A DNA stretch of 64,000 nt from positions 4,484,501-4,548,500 of the forward strand of contig NC_008027.1 in assembly GCF_000026105.1 (NCBI RefSeq). Reading direction: 5' to 3'. Both the position numbers and the translations under genes were made by a program. Within the stretch, counting starts at the first letter, position 1. Each line of letters opens with the position of its first letter. Source of the stretch: Pseudomonas entomophila L48. Lineage in GTDB: Bacteria; Pseudomonadota; Gammaproteobacteria; Pseudomonadales; Pseudomonadaceae. Positions 1-14,140 of the stretch are shown here, one piece after another. Under the pieces are notes generated by a model. The model saw only the letters and a program-made list of their open reading frames with translations, ran no database searches and was not told the origin of the DNA.

Positions 1-643
1 TCAGCTGGTCGCACACGCCAATGGCCAGTGCGCCGCCGGAACCACCCTCACCGATCACGGTGGCGATGATTGGCGTTTTCAGGCGCGCCATCACACGCAG
101 GTTCCAGGCAATGGCCTCGCTCTGGTTGCGCTCTTCGGCGTCGATGCCCGGGTAGGCGCCCGGCGTATCGATGAAGGTCAGGATCGGCATCTTGAAGCGC
201 TCGGCCATTTCCATCAGGCGGCAAGCCTTGCGGTAGCCCTCAGGGCGCGGCATGCCGAAGTTGCGGCGGACCTTTTCACGTACTTCGCGGCCTTTCTGGT
301 GACCGATGACCATGACCGGCTTGTCGTTCAGGCGCGCGGTGCCACCAACGATCGCGGCGTCGTCGGAGAAGTGACGGTCGCCGTGCAGCTCTTCGAACTC
401 GGTGAAGATGTGTTCGATGTAGTCGAGGGTGTACGGGCGGCGCGGGTGACGGGCCAGGCGGGCAATCTGCCAGCTGGTCAGGTTGCCGAAGATGCTCTCG
501 GTCAGGGTGCTGCTCTTGTCCTGCAGACGGGCAATTTCATCGCTGATGTTCAGCGAGTTGTCGTTGCCCACCAGGCGCAGCTCTTCGATCTTGGCTTGCA
601 GGTCGGCAATCGGCTGTTCGAAATCGAGGAAATTCGGGTTCAT
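1..643 (-). CDS. accA: Acetyl-CoA carboxylase carboxyltransferase subunit alpha (partial, N-terminal part)
   Basis: AccA forms the carboxyltransferase with AccD and moves the carboxyl group from biotin to acetyl-CoA, making malonyl-CoA for fatty acid synthesis in the cytosol. The window holds residues 1-214 of a protein usually about 315 residues long; the C-terminus runs off the left edge. It begins [20 protein letters not shown], as Pseudomonas AccA does, and carries the IDTPGAYPG and [12 protein letters not shown] stretches of the crotonase-like fold. It follows dnaE on the same strand after a 105-bp gap that contains no clear terminator, so it may be co-transcribed with dnaE. Confidence 0.97.
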   Translation of the reverse strand, partial: MNPNFLDFEQPIADLQAKIEELRLVGNDNSLNISDEIARLQDKSSTLTESIFGNLTSWQIARLARHPRRPYTLDYIEHIFTEFEELHGDRHFSDDAAIVGGTARLNDKPVMVIGHQKGREVREKVRRNFGMPRPEGYRKACRLMEMAERFKMPILTFIDTPGAYPGIDAEERNQSEAIAWNLRVMARLKTPIIATVIGEGGSGGALAIGVCDQL

Positions 644-748
644 AGGCTTCCGTCTTGGGTCTACGGCCAGGCGGCCGGCCGGTTGATCCGTTTGGCGCCC
701 TACCTTAAGGGATCAGGCGCATAAAGGTCGAGATTAAAATGCGTCGTT

Positions 749-4273
<3,525 letters not shown>

Positions 4274-4310
4274 GGAGGATCCTGTAGCAGAGCTGAACGA
4301 CAAGGGCGGG

Positions 4311-4339
4311 ATTGTAGCGCAAATGGCGGTGGGTTTCGG
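4311..4339 (-). promoter_or_regulatory. Candidate sigma-70 promoter of dnaE
   Basis: On the minus strand a good -10 hexamer, TACAAT, lies at 4311-4316, about 38 nt before the dnaE start codon. The hexamer 17 nt upstream (CCGAAA, 4334-4339) is a poor -35, so this is a -10-led guess. A dnaE-specific promoter makes sense because the REP doublet just upstream could end or stabilise the rnhB transcript. Confidence 0.45.
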
Positions 4340-4355
4340 GCCACGCCGTGGCCCG

Positions 4356-4416
4356 TTCGCCGGCAAGCCGGCTCCTACGAGGGCACGCGCTTTGTAGGAG
4401 CCGGCTTGCCGGCGAA
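4356..4416. repeat. REP doublet (inverted pair)
   Basis: Two 23-bp REP units face each other at 4356-4378 and 4394-4416 with a 15-bp spacer. Each contains the GCCGGCttGCCGGC type palindrome and a GTAGGAG end. The pair can fold into one long stem. It lies between the rnhB stop and the dnaE start. Confidence 0.9.
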
Positions 4417-4427
4417 CAGGCCCCTGA

Positions 4428-5051
4428 TCAGATCAGGGTATTGGAATGCCCCTCACGGGCTTCCCACGCGGCGCGAACAGGTGCGAACGAACGCCGATGA
4501 ATGGGGGTCGGGCCCAGCCGGGCCAATGCTTCGAGGTGCACCGGCGTCGGATACCCCTTGTGCCCGCCAATCCCGTAGCCAGGGTAGATCAGCTCGAACT
4601 CGCTCATCTCCCGGTCCCGGGTGACCTTGGCCAGGATCGAAGCCGCCGCAATCGCCGGCACCTGCGAGTCACCCTTGACCACGGGCGCCGCCGGCACCGC
4701 GAGCTTAGGGCAGCGGTTGCCATCGATCAACGCCAGTTTCGGCGTGATATGCAGCCCTTCGACCGCGCGCTGCATGGCCAGCATGGTGGCCTGGAGAATG
4801 TTCAGGCGGTCGATTTCCTCGACCTCGGCCCGGGCGATGCAAAAGCTCAGGGCCTTCTCACGGATCTCGTCGAACAGCGCGTCACGCTTGGCCTCGGTGA
4901 GTTTCTTCGAGTCGTTCAAGCCGAGGATCGGCCGGCGCGGGTCGAGAATCACCGCCGCGGTGACCACCGCACCGCACAGCGGGCCACGGCCCACTTCATC
5001 GACGCCGGCCACCAGTTCCTCGACCAGGTTGAAATCCAGTCCCATCTGCAT
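4428..5051 (-). CDS. rnhB: Ribonuclease HII
   Basis: RnhB cuts the RNA strand of RNA-DNA hybrids and removes single ribonucleotides from DNA. The 207-residue protein has [11 protein letters not shown] near residues 17-27 (catalytic Asp and Glu), LNDSKKL, IDGN and [10 protein letters not shown], the set of conserved type 2 RNase H blocks. The start at 5051 ([12 protein letters not shown]) is 1 bp from the lpxB stop; the second Met, two codons in, is an alternative. Its position after lpxB and before dnaE is the usual proteobacterial order. Confidence 0.97.
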
Positions 5052-5052
5052 G

Positions 5053-6180
5053 TCAGCGGTCCTTCAACAAGGCAAGTACGGCGTCAGCGGCCTGATTGGA
5101 GGCATCGCGGCGCAGCGTGCGGTGAATCTGGTCAAAGCTGTCGGTCTGTTGCGAGCCGTCCCCGACCAGTGGCGCCAAGGTCTGCGCCAGGGCTTCACTG
5201 GTGGCGGCATCCTGCAGCAACTCCGGCACCAACATGCGCTGGGCCAGCAGATTGGGCAGCGACACGTAAGGGCTTTTGACCATGCGCTTGAGAATCCAGT
5301 AGGTCAGTGGCGCCAAGCGATAGGCCACGACCATGGGGCGCTTGTACAGCATCGCCTCGAGCGTCGCCGTGCCAGAGGCGATCAACACCGCGTCGCAAGC
5401 GGCCAAGGCCTGGTGCGAGCGGCCATCGAGCAGCGTCAGCGGCAAGTCGCGCCCCTCGAGCATCTGCTCGACCTGGGCACGCCGCGCGGCATTGGCGCAG
5501 GGCAAGACGAAACGCACGCCCGGCACCAACTCGCGCAAACGCTGCGCGGCGTCCAGGAACAGCGCGCCCAGACGCCCCACTTCGCCACCCCGGCTACCCG
5601 GCATGAGGGCGATAACCGGGCCTTCGGCCAGACCGAGCTCGGCACGTGCGGCACCGCGATCAGACTCAAGGGGAATGGTGTCGGCCAGGGGGTGGCCGAC
5701 GAAGCGCACCGGAACACCCTGCTCTTCATAGAAGCGTGCCTCGAAAGGCAACAGGGTGAGCATCAGGTCGCAACCTTCGCGAATCTTCAGCACACGCTTC
5801 TGCCGCCAGGCCCAGACCGACGGGCTGACGTAATGCACGGTCTTGATCCCGGCCTGACGCAGCTTGAGTTCGATGTTGAGGGTGAAGTCGGGGGCATCGA
5901 TGCCGATGAAGACGTCGGGTTTTTCGTCGATCAGGGTGGCAATCAGCTCCTTACGCCGCTTCAGCAGCTCGCGCAGGCGCCCGAGCACCTCGACCAGCCC
6001 CATGACCGCCAGGCGCTCCATGGGGAAATAGGAGCTCATGCCCTCGGCTTCCATCAATGGGCCGCCGACACCAATGAACCGTACATCGGGGTGGCGCGCC
6101 TTGATGGCGCGCATCAGACCGGAACCGAGGATGTCGCCGCTGGCCTCGCCAGCGACCAGCGCAACACAGAGTTGAGCCAT
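5053..6180 (-). CDS. lpxB: Lipid-A-disaccharide synthase
   Basis: LpxB is a GT19 glycosyltransferase that joins UDP-2,3-diacylglucosamine to lipid X, giving the lipid A disaccharide on the inner face of the inner membrane. The 375-residue product has the N-terminal [10 protein letters not shown] block, GIDAPDFTL near residue 93 and the [10 protein letters not shown] donor-binding block, all typical of LpxB. The start codon is 1 bp past the lpxA stop, which argues for tight translational coupling in the lpxD-fabZ-lpxA-lpxB-rnhB run. Confidence 0.98.
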
Positions 6181-6181
6181 G

Positions 6182-6958
6182 TCAGCGGGTAATGCCGCGA
6201 GCGGAGTTGGCGATCGACTGGCGGAACAATTCGACTTCGGGGAACTGAGCGACCAGTTCGTCCAGCTCCTTCATCGCCTGTTCGACGGTAAGACCCTGAC
6301 GGTAGACGATCTTGTAGGCGCGGCGCAGGGCGTGCAGCACTTCATCGCTGAAACCACGGCGACGCAGGCCTTCGAAGTTCATGCTGCGTGCTTCGGCGGG
6401 GCTGCCGAAGACCGTGACATAGGCCGGTACGTCCTTGCCAATCGCCGTTCCCATGCCGGAAAACGCATGGGCGCCGATATGGCAGTACTGGTGCACCAGC
6501 GTGTAGCCCGACAGAATCGCCCAGTCGCCCACATGCACGTGGCCGGCCAGCGCCGTGTTGTTGACCAGGATGCAGTGGTTACCGATCACGCTGTCGTGGC
6601 CGATGTGGGCATAGGCCATGATCAGGTTATGGTCGCCCAGCGTCGTCTCCGAACGGTCCTGGATGGTGCCACGGTGAATGGTGACGCCCTCGCGGATCAC
6701 GTTGTGATCGCCCATCACCAGGCGCGTTGGCTCACCCTTGTACTTCATGTCAGGGGTGTCTTCGCCAATCGACGAGAACTGGTAGATGCGGTTGTGCTTG
6801 CCGATGCGGGTCGGCCCCTTGAGCACCACATGCGGACCGATGACGGTGCCTTCCCCGATTTCCACATCGGGGCCTACGATCGACCAGGGGCCGACCTCGA
6901 CCCCTTCGGCCAGCTTGGCCGAAGGGTCGATGATCGCCCGAGGATCAATCGAACTCAT
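6182..6958 (-). CDS. lpxA: UDP-N-acetylglucosamine O-acyltransferase
   Basis: LpxA carries out the first step of lipid A synthesis, moving a 3-hydroxyacyl chain from ACP to UDP-GlcNAc. The 258-residue protein has a left-handed beta-helix N-terminal half built from hexapeptide repeats (for example [20 protein letters not shown]) and an alpha-helical C-terminal part. The HRGT and GHDSVIGNH stretches carry conserved active-site residues. Its ATG overlaps the fabZ stop codon in an ATGA arrangement. Confidence 0.98.
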   Translation of the reverse strand: MSSIDPRAIIDPSAKLAEGVEVGPWSIVGPDVEIGEGTVIGPHVVLKGPTRIGKHNRIYQFSSIGEDTPDMKYKGEPTRLVMGDHNVIREGVTIHRGTIQDRSETTLGDHNLIMAYAHIGHDSVIGNHCILVNNTALAGHVHVGDWAILSGYTLVHQYCHIGAHAFSGMGTAIGKDVPAYVTVFGSPAEARSMNFEGLRRRGFSDEVLHALRRAYKIVYRQGLTVEQAMKELDELVAQFPEVELFRQSIANSARGITR

Positions 6959-7395
6959 AGGGAGCGTTCCGCGCAGGTGATCTCAGCCGAGCAGACGGGC
7001 TTGCCGTCGACCAGGGCCCGGCACTCGAACTTCCAGATCATGCTCTTGCGGCTGAGGAACTTGGCTTCCAGCACCAACTGGTCGCCCGGCAGCACAGGCT
7101 GGCGGAAGCGCAGCTTGTCGGAGCCGACGAAGTAGTAGAGGGTGCCGTCGGCCGGCTTGGCGTCGAGCATCTTGAACCCGAGAATACCGGCCGCCTGGGC
7201 CATCGCCTCGATGATCAGCACGCCGGGCATGATCGGATGCGCCGGGAAGTGGCCATTGAAGAACGGCTCGTTGATGCTGACATTCTTGTAGGCACGAATG
7301 CTTTGGGCCTCGAAGTCCAGCTCCGTCACACGGTCCACCAGCAGGAACGGGTAACGGTGAGGCAGGTATTCGCGAATCTCGTTGATGTCCATCAT
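6955..7395 (-). CDS. fabZ: 3-hydroxyacyl-[ACP] dehydratase
   Basis: FabZ dehydrates 3-hydroxyacyl-ACP in fatty acid elongation and so shares a substrate pool with LpxA and LpxD. The 146-residue hot-dog protein has [13 protein letters not shown] with the catalytic His at 49 and Glu at 63. The start at 7395 ([20 protein letters not shown]) matches the family; a 23-residue in-frame extension is unlike it. No strong Shine-Dalgarno sequence is visible before this start, and a 114-bp gap separates it from lpxD, so it may have its own leader. Confidence 0.97.
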   Translation of the reverse strand: MMDINEIREYLPHRYPFLLVDRVTELDFEAQSIRAYKNVSINEPFFNGHFPAHPIMPGVLIIEAMAQAAGILGFKMLDAKPADGTLYYFVGSDKLRFRQPVLPGDQLVLEAKFLSRKSMIWKFECRALVDGKPVCSAEITCAERSL

Positions 7396-7509
7396 TTCGG
7401 GGGGAAGCCTGTAATAAGAATAGGGAGCGCAGGTACCGACCACACGCTCCTTTTGCAGATCCAAAGAGGAGCCAGCCAGCGACTATTAACGCTCACTCAG
7501 GAGAGGGTA

Positions 7510-8565
7510 TCAGCCTTCTGATGTCGGCTGGCCACCTGAGGTCACGGTGTCAACTCGTTTTTCCAGCTGCTGGAGACGCTTGGACATCTCGTCCAGCTGG
7601 CGAATGCGCGCGGCGCTCTTGCGCCATTCGGCCAAAGGCTGCATGGCCGTACCGGAAGAATAGCCACCCGGCTCGGTAATGGAGCGGGTCACCATGGTCA
7701 TGCCGGACACGAATACGTTGTCACAGACATCGATGTGGCCAACCATGCCGACGCCACCGGCGATCATGCAGTGCTTGCCGATACGGGTGCTACCGGAAAT
7801 CCCGACGCAAGCCGCCATCGCGGTGTGGTCACCGACCTGCACGTTGTGGGCGATCTGGATCTGGTTGTCGAGCTTGACGCCATCACCGATACGCGTGTCC
7901 GACAAGGCGCCGCGATCCACGGCGGTGTTCACGCCGATTTCCACATCATCGCCCAACGTCACGCCGCCAATCTGGGCGATCTTGCGCCAGATACCCTTCT
8001 CGTTGGCAAAGCCGAAGCCCTCGCCGCCGATCACTGCACCGGACTGGATCACCACACGCTTGCCGATGATGACATCGTGATAGAGCGTGACGCGCGGCGC
8101 GAGCCAGCCACCTTCGCCGACCACGCAGCGAGCACCGATAAAGCAATGGGCACCGATGGTCACATCGGCACCGATGCGGGCACCGCTTTCGATCACGGCA
8201 AACGGACCGATGCTGGCGCTGGTATCGACCTGCGCATCTTCAGCCACCACGGCGCTGGGATGAATTCCCGCTACAGCCTTGGGCTTTGGATCGAACAGGT
8301 GCGAAATGCGCGCATAGGCAAGATAAGGGTCGGCCACGATCAGTGCGTTGCCGGCAAAGCCTTCGGCGTCCTCTGCCTTGAGCAGCACCGCGCTGGCCTG
8401 GGAACTCTCCAGGAATTTGCGGTACTGCTTGTTGGCGAGGAAGCTCAACTGCCCGGAACCGGCCTCCTGCAAGGTGGCCAGCCCGGTGATCTGCAGCGCC
8501 TCGGGGCCTTTCAGCGTGGCCCCGAGGGCCTCGGCCAGTTGGCCGAGTGTCATGGTCACGGTCAT
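7510..8565 (-). CDS. lpxD: UDP-3-O-(3-hydroxyacyl)glucosamine N-acyltransferase
   Basis: LpxD adds the N-linked hydroxyacyl chain, the third step of lipid A synthesis. The 351-residue protein has an N-terminal uridine-binding domain, then hexapeptide repeats from about residue 100 to 300 ([19 protein letters not shown] and similar), then a C-terminal helix rich in charged residues. [16 protein letters not shown] carries the catalytic His. The start lies 1 bp past the skp stop. Another Met at residue 5 is a possible start. Confidence 0.98.
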   Translation of the reverse strand: MTVTMTLGQLAEALGATLKGPEALQITGLATLQEAGSGQLSFLANKQYRKFLESSQASAVLLKAEDAEGFAGNALIVADPYLAYARISHLFDPKPKAVAGIHPSAVVAEDAQVDTSASIGPFAVIESGARIGADVTIGAHCFIGARCVVGEGGWLAPRVTLYHDVIIGKRVVIQSGAVIGGEGFGFANEKGIWRKIAQIGGVTLGDDVEIGVNTAVDRGALSDTRIGDGVKLDNQIQIAHNVQVGDHTAMAACVGISGSTRIGKHCMIAGGVGMVGHIDVCDNVFVSGMTMVTRSITEPGGYSSGTAMQPLAEWRKSAARIRQLDEMSKRLQQLEKRVDTVTSGGQPTSEG

Positions 8566-8566
8566 A

Positions 8567-9070
8567 TCAACGCGCTTGGTTCATGCGCTCGATGACTTGG
8601 CGGGTGATGTCGTACTGAGGCTTGACATCGATGACCGCGCCGCGCTCGAGCACCAGGTCGAAGCCGCCCTTCTTGATCACTTCCTCGACAGCGCCGTCAA
8701 GCTTGGGCTTGAGCTGCTTGAGCATGTCGCGGTCGGCAACGGCCTTGGCTTCGTTCAGCTCTTTCGATTGGAACTGGAAGTCGCGGGCTTTCTGCTTGAA
8801 CTCGAGCTCCAGACGCTCACGCTCTGGCTGAGGCATCTTGTCGCCGCCCTTGATCAGGCGGTCCTGGATACCTTTGGCGCTGCTTTCCAGGCCCTTGAGC
8901 TTGGTCAACTGCGGGCCGAATTTTTTCTCGGCGTCGACGGCGTACTTCTTGGCCGCGTCGGATTCGAGCAGGGCCATCTGATAGTTCAGCACGGCTACCT
9001 TCATTTCGGCGAAAGCCGGGGTGGCGACCAGCGCCGCGGCCAGGATGGCCAGTTGGGTCAACTTACGCAC
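8567..9070 (-). CDS. skp: Periplasmic chaperone Skp/OmpH
   Basis: Skp holds unfolded outer-membrane proteins in the periplasm and hands them to the BAM complex. The 167-residue precursor has a signal peptide (residues 1-21, ending TPAFA) and then a charged, helical, coiled-coil-forming body typical of the trimeric Skp tentacles. It sits directly after bamA, its functional partner, and 1 bp before lpxD. Confidence 0.95.
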   Translation of the reverse strand: MRKLTQLAILAAALVATPAFAEMKVAVLNYQMALLESDAAKKYAVDAEKKFGPQLTKLKGLESSAKGIQDRLIKGGDKMPQPERERLELEFKQKARDFQFQSKELNEAKAVADRDMLKQLKPKLDGAVEEVIKKGGFDLVLERGAVIDVKPQYDITRQVIERMNQAR

Positions 9071-9114
9071 GATGAACTCCTGGATAAACCGTTGTCGTTA
9101 AACCAGGGCCGACC

Positions 9115-11478
9115 TCAGAAGGTCTGGCCCAGAGAGAATTGGAACACTTGCGTGTCGGCGTCGTCCGGCTTCTTGATCGGCATCGCCAGGCTGAAGCTCA
9201 GCGGGCCCAGCGCGGTAATCCAGGTCACGCCCAGACCGACGGAGCTGGCCATGTCCGAGAAACCGACCTTCGCACAATCAGGCTTGCTGCCGCAGTTGGT
9301 GTCGAACACGTTACCCACGTCCCAGAACACGGAAGTGCGCAGCGAACGCTGGTCCTTGACGAACGGCAGCGGGAACAGCAACTCGACACCGCCCTGCACC
9401 AGCACGTTGCCACCGAACGGCAGCGGATCCTGGTCCGGGTCGGCGATGGTGCCTGGCTTGCCGCCAGGGTTGCCTTCACCGCGGCTAGGCGTGCTGCGTG
9501 GCCCGAGGCTGCTGTCCTTGAAGCCACGTACGGAGTTGAAACCACCCGCGTAGTAATTCTCGTAGAACGGCAGGCCCGAAGTGCCACCGAAACCATCACC
9601 ATAGCCCAGCTCGGTGTGCAGGCGCAGGGTGTAGTCGTTGTTGATCGGCTTGAACAACTGGCCACGGTAGTCGAGCTTGTAGAACGACAGGTCGCTGCCC
9701 GGGATGGTGGACTCCAGGGTCAGGCTTTGCGAGTGACCACGGGTTGCCAGCACGCCTTTGTTCAGGGTCGATTCGGACCAGCCGATCGAGGCCTTGAAGT
9801 TCAGGAAGTTGTCGCCTTCCTTGTCGACGAAGTCGAAGATCTCATCGACGGTGTACTTGCCGGTCTTGAGCTTGTCCTGCTGTACGGTCAGGCCATAGGT
9901 CAGGCGCGAAGTCTCGCTGATCGGGTAGCCGAGGCTGACACCGGCACCCAGGCTGTCGACCGCATAGCTGGCCACATCGACGTCGAGGTCGTCGTAGTTG
10001 GTGCTGCGGTAGAAGGCGTTGTAGCCCAGGCTGACACCGTCGGCGGTGAAGTAGGGGTCGACGAAGCCGAAGTTGTAGCGGGTCTGGTATTCGGAACGGG
10101 TCAGGCCGATGGAGACCTTGTTACCGGTACCCAGGAAGTTGGTCTGGCTGATCGAGCCACCCAGGATCAGGCCCGCGCTCTGGGCGAAACCGACGCTGGC
10201 GGTGATCGAGCCGGAAGCCTGCTCTTCGACGCTGTAGTTGACGTCGACCTGGTCGTCGGTGCCTGGCACCGGCGGGGTCTCGACGTTGACTTCCTTGAAG
10301 AAGCCCAGGCGCTCGAGACGGGTCTTCGACTGGTCGATCAGGTAGGTCGAGGCCCAGCCACCTTCCATCTGGCGCATTTCACGACGCAGCACTTCGTCTT
10401 CGGTCTTGGTGTTGCCGCGATAGTTGATGCGGTTGACGTAGGCACGCTTGCCCGGATCGACGACGAACATGATGTCGACGGTGTGATCCTGGTCGTTAGG
10501 CTGTGGCACGCCGTTGACGTTGGCGAAGGTGTAGCCTTCGTTACCCAGGCGACGAGTGATCAGGTCGGACGTGGTGGTCATCACCTTGCGCGAGAACACC
10601 TGGCCTGGCTGCACCAGCAGCAGCGACTTGACCTGGTCTTCCGGCACCTTGAGGTCACCGGACAGCTTCACGTCGCGAACGGTGTACTTCTCGCCTTCGT
10701 TGATGTTGACGGTGATGTAGACGTGCTTCTTGTCCGGGGTGATCGACACCTGGGTCGAAGCGATGTCCATGTTGATGTAGCCGCGGTCCAGGTAGTAAGA
10801 GCGCAGGCGCTCCAGGTCACCGGACAGTTTTTCGCGGGCGTACTTGTCATCGTTCTTGAAGAACGACAGCCAGTTGGTGGTCTTGAGCTCGAACAGCTGC
10901 CCCAACGTTTCGTCGTCGAACACCGTGTTGCCCACCACGTTGATGTGCTGGATCGCGGCCACGGTGCCTTCGTTGATCTTGATCTTCAGGCCGACGCGGT
11001 TGCGCGGCTGGGGGACGACTTCGGCGTCGACTTCGGCGGAGTAGCGCCCTTGAGCGACGTACTGGCGCTGCAGTTCGTTACGCACGCCTTCGAGCGTGGC
11101 ACGCTGGAAGATCTCGCCTTCGGCCAGGCCCGACTGCTTCAGGCCTTTCATCAGGTCTTCGGTGCTGATCGCCTTGTTGCCTTCGATCTCGATGCTCGAC
11201 ACCGACGGGCGCTCGACCACGTTGATGATCAGGACATTGCCGTCGCGGTTCAGCTGGATGTCCTGGAAGAAGCCGGTCTTGAACAGCGAGCGGGTGGAGT
11301 CGACCAGGCGGCGATCATCGACCTGGTCGCCGACGTTCAGCGGCAACGCGCCGAACACGCTGCCGGCGGAGACCCGCTGCAAGCCGTTGACACGAATATC
11401 GGAGATGGTGAAGGACTCGGCGTGAACTTCAGCGATCATCAGTGCGGAGAGCACCGCAGTTAGCAGCAGACGTTTCAT
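9115..11478 (-). CDS. bamA: Outer-membrane protein assembly factor BamA
   Basis: BamA is the central essential component of the BAM complex that inserts beta-barrel proteins into the outer membrane. The 787-residue precursor has a signal peptide (cleavage near EVHA, residue 20), five POTRA domains to about residue 420 and a C-terminal 16-strand barrel. It ends with Phe (FSLGQTF), the usual outer-membrane signature. NYYAGGFNSVRGF is the conserved loop 6 VRGF block. It lies between rseP and skp. Confidence 0.98.
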   Translation of the reverse strand: MKRLLLTAVLSALMIAEVHAESFTISDIRVNGLQRVSAGSVFGALPLNVGDQVDDRRLVDSTRSLFKTGFFQDIQLNRDGNVLIINVVERPSVSSIEIEGNKAISTEDLMKGLKQSGLAEGEIFQRATLEGVRNELQRQYVAQGRYSAEVDAEVVPQPRNRVGLKIKINEGTVAAIQHINVVGNTVFDDETLGQLFELKTTNWLSFFKNDDKYAREKLSGDLERLRSYYLDRGYINMDIASTQVSITPDKKHVYITVNINEGEKYTVRDVKLSGDLKVPEDQVKSLLLVQPGQVFSRKVMTTTSDLITRRLGNEGYTFANVNGVPQPNDQDHTVDIMFVVDPGKRAYVNRINYRGNTKTEDEVLRREMRQMEGGWASTYLIDQSKTRLERLGFFKEVNVETPPVPGTDDQVDVNYSVEEQASGSITASVGFAQSAGLILGGSISQTNFLGTGNKVSIGLTRSEYQTRYNFGFVDPYFTADGVSLGYNAFYRSTNYDDLDVDVASYAVDSLGAGVSLGYPISETSRLTYGLTVQQDKLKTGKYTVDEIFDFVDKEGDNFLNFKASIGWSESTLNKGVLATRGHSQSLTLESTIPGSDLSFYKLDYRGQLFKPINNDYTLRLHTELGYGDGFGGTSGLPFYENYYAGGFNSVRGFKDSSLGPRSTPSRGEGNPGGKPGTIADPDQDPLPFGGNVLVQGGVELLFPLPFVKDQRSLRTSVFWDVGNVFDTNCGSKPDCAKVGFSDMASSVGLGVTWITALGPLSFSLAMPIKKPDDADTQVFQFSLGQTF

Positions 11479-11508
11479 GAAGTCCTTTTATTCCAACTGG
11501 CAATAAAC

Positions 11509-11534
11509 AACCCGCCGCGATGAGGCGGCAGGTT
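11509..11534 (-). terminator. Hairpin between rseP and bamA (possible attenuator)
   Basis: AACC-GCCGC (11509-11518, one mismatch) pairs with GCGGC-GGTT (11525-11534). On the transcribed strand the stem is followed by GTTTATT, a weak U-rich run. It lies in the 75-bp gap between the rseP stop and bamA start and could partly terminate or process the transcript. Confidence 0.4.
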
Positions 11535-11553
11535 TCGCGATTGAGCGAAGCTT

Positions 11554-12906
11554 TTATAGTCGACCCAGATCATTGATCAGGGCGAGCAACATCACCCCGA
11601 CGACCAAACTGATACCGATCTGGACCCCCCAACCTTGCACCCGATCCGAGAGCGGACGACCGCGCGCCCACTCGATCAGGTAGAACAGCAAATGCCCCCC
11701 ATCCAGTACTGGGATGGGCAGCAGGTTCAGAACCCCCAGGCTTATGCTCAGATAGGCCAGGAAATTCAGGAAATCCCCAACGCCCGACTGGGCTGAAGCG
11801 CCCGCCACTTTAGCAATGGTTATCGGTCCGCTCAAGTTTTTTACCGAGAGCTCTCCGAACAGCATTTTCTTCAGCGATTCGAGGGTCAGTACGCTCATGT
11901 TCCAGGTGCGCGAAAGCCCCTCCCCCACGGCCTCCAACGGCCCGTAACTGACCTCGCGAAGCATCTGCGCCGGCCATTGCGCCGCCTTGACGCCAGCGCC
12001 CAGGTAACCACCGGAAGCTTGACCTTCGCCCTTGCGCGCCAGGGTGACCGGCACCTCCAGCTGCGCGCCATCACGCTCGACGCGCAGGCTAACCTTGCTT
12101 TCAGGGCGGGCACGCACCGCGTCGACCACCTGCTGCCAGTCGCCCAGCACGGTGCCATCGAGGGCAAGCAGCTTGTCGCCCGTCTTGAGCCCCGCTGCGG
12201 CGGCCGGGCCTTTCGGATCGATCTCGGCCAGCACCGGCTCGACCGCCGGGCGCCAAGGGCGCAGCCCCAAGGACTGGATCGGATCGGGCTCGTCGACACC
12301 CTTGAGCCAGTGACTCAGCTGAATATCGTGCTGACGCTCGACCGTGGCACCCTCGTCGAGCACACCGACCCGCAAGGTGCCACTCTCACCGAGGCGGCGA
12401 ACCAATTGCAGGTTGACCGCCGACCAGCCATTGGTCGGCTTGCCATCGATGGAAACGATTTCCTGCCCGACGTTCAGACCAGCGGTCGCCGCCAGGCTAC
12501 CCGTCTCGACCGCGCCAATGACTGGGCGCACCTGCTGCGTGCCCAGCATGGAGATGAACCAGAAGAACAGGATCGCCAGCAGGAAGTTGGCGATGGGGCC
12601 AGCGGCAACGATGGCGATGCGCTGGCGCACCGACTTGCGGTTGAACGATTGCTCGACCAGCGCAGGCGGGACTTCACCCTCACGCTCGTCGAGCATCTTG
12701 ACGTAACCGCCCAGCGGGATCGCCGCGACCACGAACTCGGTGCCGTGCCGGTCATGCCAGCGTATTAACGGCGTACCGAAGCCCACCGAGAAACGCAGCA
12801 CCTTGACCCCACAGCGACGCGCCACCCAGAAGTGACCGAATTCATGGAAGGTGACCAGCACGCCCAGAGCCACCAGGGTGCCGATAATCATGTAGAGCGC
12901 AGTCAT
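11554..12906 (-). CDS. rseP: RIP zinc metalloprotease RseP
   Basis: RseP is the inner-membrane site-2 protease that cuts anti-sigma factors (MucA in pseudomonads) after a first cut in the periplasm, releasing the envelope-stress sigma factor. The 450-residue protein has the zinc motif HEFGH at residues 21-25 in the first membrane segment, two PDZ domains in the middle (about 115-300) and NLLPIPVLDGGHL near the C-terminus, where the Asp is the third zinc ligand. It lies between dxr and bamA, the usual order. Confidence 0.98.
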   Translation of the reverse strand: MTALYMIIGTLVALGVLVTFHEFGHFWVARRCGVKVLRFSVGFGTPLIRWHDRHGTEFVVAAIPLGGYVKMLDEREGEVPPALVEQSFNRKSVRQRIAIVAAGPIANFLLAILFFWFISMLGTQQVRPVIGAVETGSLAATAGLNVGQEIVSIDGKPTNGWSAVNLQLVRRLGESGTLRVGVLDEGATVERQHDIQLSHWLKGVDEPDPIQSLGLRPWRPAVEPVLAEIDPKGPAAAAGLKTGDKLLALDGTVLGDWQQVVDAVRARPESKVSLRVERDGAQLEVPVTLARKGEGQASGGYLGAGVKAAQWPAQMLREVSYGPLEAVGEGLSRTWNMSVLTLESLKKMLFGELSVKNLSGPITIAKVAGASAQSGVGDFLNFLAYLSISLGVLNLLPIPVLDGGHLLFYLIEWARGRPLSDRVQGWGVQIGISLVVGVMLLALINDLGRL

Positions 12907-12949
12907 GTCCTATCTCCGGATGACGTTCGGCGTGGCGGGCCACCGCCGA

Positions 12950-14140
12950 TCAGCGGCCGTGGCGCCTCAACCATTCCCGGGACAGTTCCCGGGCACGCTG
13001 GTCGGCAGCGAACACCGCATCCAGCGTGGTGAGCGGTACCACAGGCTCCTGGTCGAGCACCTGTTCGATCATACCCGCGATCTCCGGGAAGCGGATACGC
13101 CGCTGGAGGAACGCATCCACCGCCACTTCGTTGGCGGCATTGAGCACGGCGGGCGCACTGTTACCGGCCTCGGCAGCCTGACGCGCCAGGCGCAGGCAAG
13201 GGAAGCGCTGTTCGTCGGGCGCCTGGAAATCCAGACGAGCGATGGCGAACAGGTCCAGCGGTGCCACGCCAGAGTCGATGCGCTCGGGCCAGGCCAGGGC
13301 GTTGGTGATGGGCGTGCGCATGTCCGGATTGCCCAACTGGGCGAGCACCGAGCCATCGACGTAATCCACCAGCGAGTGGATGACGCTCTGCGGGTGCACC
13401 ACCACCTCGACCTGGGCAGGCTTGGCGTCGAACAGCCAGCAGGCCTCGATCAGCTCCAGCCCCTTGTTCAACATGCTGGCCGAATCGACCGAGATCTTGC
13501 GCCCCATGGACCAGTTGGGGTGGGCGCACGCCTGCTCCGGCGTGACATCCTGCAACGCCGCCACGGGCGTTTCGCGGAACGGCCCGCCCGAGGCGGTCAG
13601 CAGGATGCGCCGCACACCGACATTGCCCAGCCCGCGGGCGAAGTCGGTGGGCATGCATTGGAAAATCGCGTTGTGCTCGCTGTCGATCGGCAGCAGCACC
13701 GCGCCACTGCGCCGCACCGCATCCATGAACAAGGCACCGGACATCACCAGCGCTTCCTTGTTGGCCAGCAGGACTTTCTTGCCAGCCTCGACCGCCGCCA
13801 GCGTCGGCCGCAGCCCGGCAGCGCCGACAATGGCCGCCATCACGGTATCCACTTCAGACGCCGCCGCCACCTGGCAGAGCCCGGCTTCACCCTCGAGAAC
13901 CTCGGTGGCGCAACCGGCGCGCGCCAGGCCCTCACGCAAGCGCGCAGCGGCGTCGGCGGAGGGAACGACTGCATAGGCAGGCCGATGGCGCTCGCACAAG
14001 GCCAGCAACTCGTCGAGACGGGAGTAGCCGCTCAGGGCGAACACCTGGTAGCGATCAGGGTGCCGGGCAATGACATCGAGGGTGCTCAAGCCAATGGAGC
14101 CAGTGGCGCCCAGCACGGTTATGCGTTGAAGACGGCTCAC
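12950..14140 (-). CDS. dxr: 1-deoxy-D-xylulose 5-phosphate reductoisomerase
   Basis: Dxr makes 2-C-methylerythritol 4-phosphate, the committed step of the MEP isoprenoid pathway that supplies UppS. The 396-residue protein has the NADPH-binding [14 protein letters not shown] block at its N-terminus, [14 protein letters not shown], and the substrate loop [12 protein letters not shown] choose the GTG at 14140: it overlaps the cdsA stop as GTGA and gives the normal N-terminus [14 protein letters not shown]; an ATG eight codons upstream would lie inside cdsA. Confidence 0.96.
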   Translation of the reverse strand: MSRLQRITVLGATGSIGLSTLDVIARHPDRYQVFALSGYSRLDELLALCERHRPAYAVVPSADAAARLREGLARAGCATEVLEGEAGLCQVAAASEVDTVMAAIVGAAGLRPTLAAVEAGKKVLLANKEALVMSGALFMDAVRRSGAVLLPIDSEHNAIFQCMPTDFARGLGNVGVRRILLTASGGPFRETPVAALQDVTPEQACAHPNWSMGRKISVDSASMLNKGLELIEACWLFDAKPAQVEVVVHPQSVIHSLVDYVDGSVLAQLGNPDMRTPITNALAWPERIDSGVAPLDLFAIARLDFQAPDEQRFPCLRLARQAAEAGNSAPAVLNAANEVAVDAFLQRRIRFPEIAGMIEQVLDQEPVVPLTTLDAVFAADQRARELSREWLRRHGR